Shown here: positions 1-5,597 of the stretch, one piece after another
How the letters are laid out: the number at the start of each line of letters is the position of its first letter
How positions within the stretch are numbered: position 1 is the first letter of the stretch
Assembly (NCBI GenBank): GCA_947454215.1
Contig: CANGJN010000052.1
Location: 1 to 5,597 of the forward strand
DNA from: Neisseriaceae bacterium
GTDB taxonomy: Bacteria > Pseudomonadota > Gammaproteobacteria > Burkholderiales > UBA11063
DNA length: 5,597 nt
Reading direction: 5' to 3'
The notes under the pieces: model-generated
Database searches by the model: none
Told to the model about the DNA's origin: nothing
The model's input: the letters and a program-made list of their open reading frames with translations, nothing else
Translations under genes and position numbers: made by a program

Positions 1-272
1 AATTCAAGGTATTTGGTGACCAGGGAATTTCTACTGTTAGAGGTCTGTTAACAAATATGTTTGAAGGAAAACAAATTTCAGAACATGATATGTTAATTGC
101 TGAAAGTGCTTCATATGTGATGTGTGGAGGTAATGTGGAAAAAGGAACTCAAGTAACTGAAGATTGGGTATTAAAAATAGAAAAACAAAAATTTGTTGAT
201 TTAACAGAAAAACCTAAAACAGGAGAAAGAATTCAACATATTTTAGAAACTGGAAAACCATTACGTAATTAA
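1..272 (+). CDS. 3-hydroxyacyl-CoA dehydrogenase / enoyl-CoA hydratase, FadN-type (3' end only)
   Basis: This is the C-terminal 89 residues of a beta-oxidation multifunctional enzyme; the gene runs in from upstream. The reading frame (first full codon at 3) is open from the window edge and ends with TAA at 270-272, so the ATG at 57 is an internal Met, not a start. The tail contains ISEHD, an AYV/SYV-like helix with a GG turn, and ends in RIQHILETGKPLRN. From family knowledge, a C-terminus of the form R-x-QH-x-L-x-x-G-KPLRN is typical of the FadN-like family, in which the NAD-binding dehydrogenase comes first and the crotonase (hydratase) fold last. It is not the end of E. coli-type FadB. These enzymes hydrate trans-2-enoyl-CoA and oxidise the 3-hydroxyacyl-CoA using NAD+. 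The thiolase gene 24 bases downstream is its expected partner. The catalytic residues lie outside the window, so activity and any extra domain (such as acyl-CoA binding) cannot be judged. Confidence 0.88.
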   Translation, partial: FKVFGDQGISTVRGLLTNMFEGKQISEHDMLIAESASYVMCGGNVEKGTQVTEDWVLKIEKQKFVDLTEKPKTGERIQHILETGKPLRN

Positions 273-283
273 TTTATATAATT

Positions 284-290
284 AAGGAAA
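284..290 (+). promoter_or_regulatory. Ribosome binding site of the thiolase gene
   Basis: AAGGAAA lies 6 bases before the ATG at 297, inside the 24-base gap after the upstream stop. It supports the chosen start and translation from a shared mRNA. Confidence 0.7.
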
Positions 291-296
291 TATAAA

Positions 297-1484
297 ATGA
301 CAAGAAAAGTATATATAATTGCAGCTCAAAGAAGTGCTTTAACTAAAGCAAAAAAAGGAGGGTTTTCAAAAACAAGACCCGATGAGTTATTGGCTCATAT
401 TATAAAAGAAACTGTTAAGAAATCTCACATAAAAGTTGAAGATATAAACGATGTTGTAATAGGTTGTGCTTTTCCTGAGGCTGAGCAAGGTTCTAATGTT
501 GCAAGAGTTGCTGCATTATTATCTGGTTTACCAGATAGCGTTCCTGGATTAACTGTTAATAGATATTGTAGCTCAGGTTTGAATTCAATATCAATAGTTG
601 CTAATGCTATTGCTAATGGCGATTATGATGTGGGCATAGCTGGTGGTGTAGAATCTATGAGTTTAATCCCAATGGGAGGAAATGATTGGAGTGTTAGTCC
701 TAAGGCATTCGAGAAAAAGGAAAATGAAGCCATTGCATATGGAATGGGTCTTACTGCAGAAATGGTTGCTGCTGAATGGAATATTTCAAGGGAAAGTCAA
801 GATAAGTTTGCATTAGAAAGTCATATAAAAGCTATGAAAGCCATTGAAAATGGTTTTTATAAAGAAGAAATAACTCCTTATGAAGTTATTCATAGAACTT
901 TAGATGAAAAAAAATGTGAAATTGTTGAAAAAAAAGTAATAGTTGAGGTGGATGATGGAGTAAGAGCTGATACCACATTAGAAACTTTAAGTAAACTTAA
1001 GCCATCGTTTATGGAAAAGGGTAGTGTTACAGCAGGAAATAGTTCTCAAATGACAGATGGAGCTTCAGCATTAATTTTGGTTAGTGAGGATTATTTAAAG
1101 AAAAATAATCTTAAGCCTATCGGAAGATTATTAAGTTTTGCTGTAGTTGGTGTTCCTGCTAGAATAATGGGTATTGGTCCTATTAAAGCGATTCCTTTAG
1201 CTTTAGAGAAAGCAGGTCTAAAACTTGAGGATATAGATTGGATTGAACTTAATGAGGCTTTTGCTGCTCAAAGTTTAGCAGTAATAAATGAATTAAAACT
1301 TGATATTAATAAAGTTAATCCATTAGGTGGTGCTATATCAATGGGGCATCCATTAGGAGCTACAGGTTCAATTTTATCGACAAAGATGTTACATGGGCTA
1401 AGAAGAACAAATAAAAAATATGGAATAGTAAGCATGTGCATAGGAACAGGTATGGGCGCAGCTGGTGTTTTTGAGGCTTTATAA
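297..1484 (+). CDS. fadA: Acetyl-CoA C-acyltransferase (3-ketoacyl-CoA thiolase)
   Basis: This is a complete 395-residue thiolase, the usual length for bacterial degradative thiolases. It catalyses the last step of beta-oxidation: CoA-dependent cleavage of 3-ketoacyl-CoA into acetyl-CoA and an acyl-CoA two carbons shorter, in the cytoplasm. All the family landmarks are visible. The nucleophilic Cys91 sits in NRYCSSGLNS, GGVESMS is at 116-122, TAGNSSQMTDGA at 246-256 is in the CoA/substrate region, NEAFAAQS starts at 319, GHPLGATG carries the catalytic His351, and CIGTGMGAAG carries the second catalytic Cys381. No key residue is missing. The ending MCIGTGMGAAGVFE resembles the FadA that partners FadN-type enzymes, consistent with the gene just upstream, with which it may form a complex. 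A biosynthetic acetoacetyl-CoA thiolase is the main alternative, but the operon context argues for fatty-acid degradation. The ATG at 297 is supported by AAGGAAA. Two runs of eight A (907-914 and 928-935) encode Lys-rich sequence in the middle of the gene. Confidence 0.95.
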   Translation: MTRKVYIIAAQRSALTKAKKGGFSKTRPDELLAHIIKETVKKSHIKVEDINDVVIGCAFPEAEQGSNVARVAALLSGLPDSVPGLTVNRYCSSGLNSISIVANAIANGDYDVGIAGGVESMSLIPMGGNDWSVSPKAFEKKENEAIAYGMGLTAEMVAAEWNISRESQDKFALESHIKAMKAIENGFYKEEITPYEVIHRTLDEKKCEIVEKKVIVEVDDGVRADTTLETLSKLKPSFMEKGSVTAGNSSQMTDGASALILVSEDYLKKNNLKPIGRLLSFAVVGVPARIMGIGPIKAIPLALEKAGLKLEDIDWIELNEAFAAQSLAVINELKLDINKVNPLGGAISMGHPLGATGSILSTKMLHGLRRTNKKYGIVSMCIGTGMGAAGVFEAL

Positions 1485-1498
1485 ATTTTTTTAATATT

Positions 1499-1502
1499 GG
1501 AG
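1499..1502 (+). promoter_or_regulatory. Ribosome binding site of the acyl-CoA ligase gene
   Basis: GGAG lies 5 bases before the ATG at 1508, in the 23-base gap after fadA. An in-frame TAA at 1502-1504 rules out an earlier start. Confidence 0.65.
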
Positions 1503-1507
1503 TAAAA

Positions 1508-3184
1508 ATGGATAAAATCTGGTTAAAGCACTATCCTGATAACGTTAGAGAAAATATAGAGTATACCGAAAATGATTTATATTCTTGGTTAGAAAAAACA
1601 ATAGAAAAATTTCCAGATAATAAAGCATTTACATGTGATAACGTAAGCATAACTTTTAGAGAGTTTAAATTTTATGTTGATAATTTTGCAGCCTCTTTGC
1701 AAAAATTAGGAGTTATTAATGGTGATAGAGTAGCAATTATTATGCCGAACTTGATTCAATATCCAATTTCCGTATTTGGAGTATTAAAATTAGGCGCAAT
1801 TGTTGTAAATATTAATCCATTGTATACTACTAACGAAATTGATTTTTTGCTTGAAAACTCAGGTGCTAAAGTTGTTATTGTTTTTAATATGATGGCTCAT
1901 AAATTAAATACTTTATATGATAAATATAATGTTAAGCATGTAGTGGTTACTCGATTACCAGATTTGTATCCATTTCATAAGCAGGTTATTTTCAATTTTA
2001 CTATTAAATACATTAAGAAAATTAATATTGATTTTAATTATAAGGCACATGATTTTAAAATATTAATAAATACTTTACCACTAGAGTATAAACATGCTAT
2101 AATAAAATCAGATGATATTGCTTTTATTCAATATACTGGTGCTACTACTGGAAAACCTAAAGGTGCTGTATTAACACACAGAAATATAGTTTCAAATCTA
2201 TTGCAAATATATGAGTGGTTAAATGCTCATTTTGATTTAACCCTCAAATATGTGGTGATTGATGCATTACCTTTATATCACATATTCTCCTTAACTGCAA
2301 ATTTATTAACATTTATGTTTTATGGTAGTGAAAACGTAATGATTCCTAATCCAAGAGATACAAAGTATCTTGTTAAAATTATGAAACAAAGTAAATTTAA
2401 TGTTTTTAGTGCTCTTGACACTTTATTAAGTTTATTATTACTTTCTAAGGAATTTACTAAAGAACATTTTCCAAATTATAAGTATGGAATAGCTGGGGGT
2501 ATGTCGTTAAGAAGTTCAATCACAAATAAGTGGAAATTGGTTACGGGTGTTAACTTATCAAATTGTTATGGTTTAACCGAAACATCACCTGCCTTGACTA
2601 TGAATAAATTTACTAATGAGGAGTTTGATGGGTCAGTTGGATTTCCAATTTCATCTACAGAAATTCAAATAAGGGACATTGAGACATTAAAGGTATTATC
2701 TATCAATGAACATGGATCAATATGGGTTAGAGGTCCTCAAGTAATGAAAGAGTATTGGAATAACCCAGAACAAACAAGTTTAGTTTTTGATAAAGATGGT
2801 TGGTTTAATACCAAAGATATTGGCTATATGAATGAGTGTGGGAAATTATTTATTTCTGGTAGAGTGAGTGAATTGGTTATCGTATCTGGGTTTAATGTTT
2901 ATTCAGCAGAAGTAGAGTCTGTTTTAAATGGAATAGACGAGATATTAAATTCTGCAATTGTAGGTATACCAAGTGAAAAAACTGGGGAAGCTGTAGTAGC
3001 CTTTGTATTGTTTAGAAAAGGAATGTCCTTAACAACAGATGAAATTATTTTAAAATGTAAGGAAAAAATTACATCATATAAAGTTCCAAAAATTATATAT
3101 GTATTAGATGAACTTCCTAGGACTTTGGTTGGTAAAATTGATAAAAAAGTTTTATTAGAAATTGCATTAGAAAGAAATAAATAA
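1508..3184 (+). CDS. fadD: Long-chain fatty acid--CoA ligase (ANL superfamily)
   Basis: This complete 558-residue AMP-forming ligase is close in length to E. coli FadD (about 560). The expected role is ATP-dependent conversion of a long-chain fatty acid to acyl-AMP and then acyl-CoA at the inner face of the membrane, feeding the cycle encoded around it. Visible motifs in order: YTGATTGKPKGA phosphate loop at 209-220; ALPLYHIFSLT at 253-263, as in FadD; YGLTETSPA at 354-362 with the conserved Glu358; DGWFNTKDIG at 430-439 with the ribose-binding Asp437; the GR pair at 451-452 before the hinge; VSGFNVYSAEVE at 459-470; and LPRTLVGKI with the adenylation Lys543. Several normally strict positions differ: Ala212 where Gly is usual, Lys436 where TGD is usual, and Ser454 at the hinge position where Asp or Lys is usual. 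The enzyme may still be active, since the core Thr, Glu, Asp, Arg and Lys residues remain. No N-terminal signal or membrane helix is evident. Chain-length preference cannot be read from the sequence. Confidence 0.9.
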   Translation: MDKIWLKHYPDNVRENIEYTENDLYSWLEKTIEKFPDNKAFTCDNVSITFREFKFYVDNFAASLQKLGVINGDRVAIIMPNLIQYPISVFGVLKLGAIVVNINPLYTTNEIDFLLENSGAKVVIVFNMMAHKLNTLYDKYNVKHVVVTRLPDLYPFHKQVIFNFTIKYIKKINIDFNYKAHDFKILINTLPLEYKHAIIKSDDIAFIQYTGATTGKPKGAVLTHRNIVSNLLQIYEWLNAHFDLTLKYVVIDALPLYHIFSLTANLLTFMFYGSENVMIPNPRDTKYLVKIMKQSKFNVFSALDTLLSLLLLSKEFTKEHFPNYKYGIAGGMSLRSSITNKWKLVTGVNLSNCYGLTETSPALTMNKFTNEEFDGSVGFPISSTEIQIRDIETLKVLSINEHGSIWVRGPQVMKEYWNNPEQTSLVFDKDGWFNTKDIGYMNECGKLFISGRVSELVIVSGFNVYSAEVESVLNGIDEILNSAIVGIPSEKTGEAVVAFVLFRKGMSLTTDEIILKCKEKITSYKVPKIIYVLDELPRTLVGKIDKKVLLEIALERNK

Positions 3185-3191
3185 TTATTAA

Positions 3192-3196
3192 AGAGG
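3192..3196 (+). promoter_or_regulatory. Ribosome binding site of the acyl-CoA dehydrogenase gene
   Basis: AGAGG lies 9 bases before the ATG at 3206, in the 21-base gap after fadD. It supports that start, which also places the hydrophobic segment right at the N-terminus, as in E. coli FadE. Confidence 0.65.
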
Positions 3197-3205
3197 TTTA
3201 ATTTT

Positions 3206-5597
3206 ATGAATACTTGGTTTTTAATTGGTTTTATCTTAATTACATTATTTGTAATTTATCATAAGCCAAATTTATTATTATGGTCAATAGTTTCTTTAAT
3301 TTATTTAGGTTTTGTATATAAATTTAATTTTATTAATTATTCAATTCTTACCTTTACAATAGTTTTAACTCTTACTCTATTTATAATTGTTTTTTTTAAT
3401 ATTAAACCACTTAGAAGAATATTATCAAAATGGATATATTCTAAAGCAAGAACAGTTATTAGCGGTATATCTGAAACAGAAAAGTTAGCTTTAGATGCAG
3501 GCGATTCTTGGTATGAAAAAGAAATATTTCAAGGTAAACCTAATTTTAATACTTTACATAATGTTCCAAAATATACTTTAACAGAAGAGGAAAAACATTT
3601 TTTAGAGAATGAAACTGTAGAATTATGCAAGTTAATCGAATTTGACAGAAGAAATACAGTTAATGAGAACGATCTTTCTGTTACTGTATGGAATTATATT
3701 AAAGAAAATAAATTTCTTGGTTTAGTCATTAAAAAACAATACGGTGGTAAAGGATTTTCTGCAGCCGCTCATTCTGAAATTGTTTTAAAGATTTCAACTA
3801 GATCTGTTGCAGCGGCAATTACAGTTATGGTTCCTAACTCTTTAGGACCAGGTGAGTTATTGTATTATTATGGAACAGAAGAGCAAAAGACTAAATTTTT
3901 ACCTCGATTAGCTGCTGCTCAGGAAATTCCTTGTTTTGCTTTAACTGGAACTACAGCTGGATCAGATGCAACCTCAATCCCTGATAAGGGTATAGTTTGT
4001 TATGGTGAATTTGAAGGAAAAAGTATTTTAGGTATAAAATTACTTGATATTAATAAAAGATATATTACCCTAGCACCAGTTGCTACTTTAGTTGGTTTGG
4101 CTTTTAAATTATCAGATCCAGAGAATTTACTAGGTGGAGTAGGTAGGGAAGGAATTACTTGTGCTTTATTGCCCTATACTCATAATGGTATGGAAATAGG
4201 TAATCGTTTAAATCCTTTAAATCAATATTTTATGAATGGTACTATTAGAGTAAAAGAATCATTTATACCTATTGATTGGATTATAGGTGGCCAAAAAATG
4301 GCTGGTGAAGGTTGGAGAATGCTTGTAGAATGTTTGTCTATAGGTAGGTCTATATCATTGCCTGCTTGCGGTACTGGTGCTTCTTTATTTACAGCTTTAA
4401 TGACTTCTTCTTATGCTTTAATTAGAGAACAGTTTAATACTGCTATTGGTAACTTTGAGGGTATAGAAGAAAGATTAGCAAGAATTGGTGGACAAGCTTA
4501 TATGTCTAATGCTACAAGACAATTTACTGTTGGATGCGTAGACTCAGGGATAAAGCCATCTGTTGCTTCAGCAATTTCAAAATATCATTTAACTGAAATG
4601 GGTAGAGATAATATTAATTCTTCAATGGATATTCATGGAGGTAGAGCTGTTATTGTAGGCCCGAACAACTATCTTTCTGAAGCATATTTCTCTAATCCTA
4701 TCAGCATAACAGTTGAAGGTGCGAATATTATGACTAGAAATTTATTAATTTTTGGTCAAGGAATGATGCAATGTCATCCATATTTAAGAACAATATTTGA
4801 GTCTATTATGGATACTAATCAGTTTTCAAAATTTGATGATGCTATATTTTCATATGCAGGATCTATGACACAAAATAAAGTTAGAGCTTTTTTTCATGGG
4901 TTAACTGCTGGTTTATTTGCTAATGGTTATAAGCAATCTAGATTTAATTGTAAATATAAAAAAATCACCAGAATGGCTTCTGCTTTTGCCTTTGTTACTG
5001 ATTTATGTATTTTTTTCATAGGTGGAGAGTTAAAGCGTAAAGAGAGAGTCTCAGCAAGACTCGGTGATGTAATGAGTTATTTATATATGGCATGTGCAAC
5101 TTTAAAATATTTTAAAGATAACGCTGAACGTGAAAGTGATGTTAAATATGTTCAATGGACTCTTGATCATTGTTTATATAATAGTCAGATGGCTATTATA
5201 GAAGTTCTTAATAATTTCACACCAAAATTTACTGCTAGAATAGTAAAATTCATTTTATTTCCTTATGGTTTACCATTTGAAAAACCTTCAGATAAATTAG
5301 AATCAATGATTGCAAAAGATTTATTATCAAATTCTGAAACTAGAAAAGCTTTCAAATCTATGTGTTATATTCCAAATATATATGAAGATACTTTAGGTAG
5401 AATGGAAGTTACTTTTATAGCCTTAATAGAAACTAATTCTATTAAATCTAAAATATACAAAGCTGTTAAGCAAAAAATTTTACCAAAAGGAAAAATTCTT
5501 GACATAGCAGAAGAGGCTAGAAATAAAGGTATTATCGAAGAGCATGAGTTAGTTAAATTAAAAGAAACTCAAAGGATGGTAAATGAGGTTATACAAG
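3206..5597 (+). CDS. fadE: Acyl-CoA dehydrogenase, membrane-anchored FadE type (3' end missing)
   Basis: An open frame of 797 codons from ATG 3206 runs without a stop to the window end. E. coli FadE has about 814 residues, so only a few tens of residues should be missing. The enzyme is an FAD-dependent dehydrogenase making trans-2-enoyl-CoA from acyl-CoA, the first oxidative step of the cycle. The N-terminus has hydrophobic stretches at about 3-18, 22-38 and 43-64, followed by the basic KPLRR, suggesting a membrane anchor with the catalytic part in the cytoplasm. FadE landmarks then follow: FQGKP and LHN, IKKQYGGKGFSA at 175-186, VPNSLGPGELL, IPCFALTGTTAGSDAT ending near 256, NKRYITLAP at 283-291, GGQKMAGEGWRML at 361-373, GRSISLP at 380-386, and TVEGANIMTR with the likely catalytic base Glu504. 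The FadE-specific C-terminal part contains LKRKERVSARLGD at 609-621 and PSDKLE. This matches the long FadE family closely over its whole length, rather than the roughly 380-residue acyl-CoA dehydrogenases. One oddity is Thr250 where E. coli FadE has Glu just before AGSD. A run of eight T (3390-3397) lies in the anchor region. Confidence 0.95.
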   Translation, partial: MNTWFLIGFILITLFVIYHKPNLLLWSIVSLIYLGFVYKFNFINYSILTFTIVLTLTLFIIVFFNIKPLRRILSKWIYSKARTVISGISETEKLALDAGDSWYEKEIFQGKPNFNTLHNVPKYTLTEEEKHFLENETVELCKLIEFDRRNTVNENDLSVTVWNYIKENKFLGLVIKKQYGGKGFSAAAHSEIVLKISTRSVAAAITVMVPNSLGPGELLYYYGTEEQKTKFLPRLAAAQEIPCFALTGTTAGSDATSIPDKGIVCYGEFEGKSILGIKLLDINKRYITLAPVATLVGLAFKLSDPENLLGGVGREGITCALLPYTHNGMEIGNRLNPLNQYFMNGTIRVKESFIPIDWIIGGQKMAGEGWRMLVECLSIGRSISLPACGTGASLFTALMTSSYALIREQFNTAIGNFEGIEERLARIGGQAYMSNATRQFTVGCVDSGIKPSVASAISKYHLTEMGRDNINSSMDIHGGRAVIVGPNNYLSEAYFSNPISITVEGANIMTRNLLIFGQGMMQCHPYLRTIFESIMDTNQFSKFDDAIFSYAGSMTQNKVRAFFHGLTAGLFANGYKQSRFNCKYKKITRMASAFAFVTDLCIFFIGGELKRKERVSARLGDVMSYLYMACATLKYFKDNAERESDVKYVQWTLDHCLYNSQMAIIEVLNNFTPKFTARIVKFILFPYGLPFEKPSDKLESMIAKDLLSNSETRKAFKSMCYIPNIYEDTLGRMEVTFIALIETNSIKSKIYKAVKQKILPKGKILDIAEEARNKGIIEEHELVKLKETQRMVNEVIQ

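Noticed and set aside
57..272. A separate 71-residue small protein starting at ATG 57
   Set aside because: The same frame is open back to the window edge, the residues before the Met continue the family sequence, and no ribosome binding site precedes it. It is the tail of the larger enzyme.
273..296. Internal promoter with a TATAAT-like box between the first gene and fadA
   Set aside because: TATA-rich strings occur throughout this AT-rich DNA, the gap is only 24 bases, and no paired -35 element stands out.
1485..1507. T-rich stretch after fadA as an intrinsic terminator
   Set aside because: No GC-rich inverted repeat precedes the T run and the next gene starts 23 bases later, so a terminator is unlikely.
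3390..3397. Run of eight T in fadE as a phase-variation switch
   Set aside because: It encodes Val-Phe-Phe in a hydrophobic anchor in AT-rich DNA, the frame is intact, and a metabolic enzyme is not a usual target of phase variation.
1..5597. Genes on the - strand, CRISPR arrays, insertion sequences, tRNA or other RNA genes
   Set aside because: The + strand is almost fully taken by four well-recognised coding regions with gaps under 25 bases. No repeats, inverted ends or RNA-like structures were seen.

Overview
This window is one stretch of a fatty-acid beta-oxidation operon. All genes are on the + strand, and nothing supportable was found on the - strand. In order it holds the 3' end of a FadN/FadB-type hydratase/3-hydroxyacyl-CoA dehydrogenase (1-272), a complete FadA-type thiolase (297-1484), a complete FadD-type long-chain acyl-CoA ligase (1508-3184), and a nearly complete membrane-anchored FadE-type acyl-CoA dehydrogenase (3206 to the window end, open at its 3' end). 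The gaps between genes are 24, 23 and 21 bases. Each holds a Shine-Dalgarno-like purine run and no visible hairpin, so the genes very probably share one transcript. The promoter and terminator lie outside the window.

Together the genes cover the whole saturated fatty-acid cycle. FadD activates the fatty acid to acyl-CoA at the inner membrane. FadE makes the trans-2-enoyl-CoA. The partial hydratase/dehydrogenase hydrates it and oxidises it to 3-ketoacyl-CoA. FadA then cleaves off acetyl-CoA.

The DNA is strongly AT-rich. Leu is mostly TTA, Arg mostly AGA, and codons usually end in A or T, evenly across all four genes, so no gene looks recently acquired. FadE follows the long proteobacterial FadE architecture (E. 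coli type, with hydrophobic N-terminus and C-terminal extension), which points to a low-GC gammaproteobacterium. From memory, Francisella and relatives fit: their beta-oxidation locus has a dehydrogenase annotated as a fusion with acyl-CoA-binding protein next to fadA. That assignment is an inference, and an unrelated low-GC gammaproteobacterial symbiont is possible.

No novel defence, mobile or RNA system is visible. The points worth a second look are the mixed ancestry of the enzyme set (Bacillus-like FadN/FadA with proteobacterial FadE/FadD), several departures from consensus in conserved FadD motifs, and small variations in FadE.
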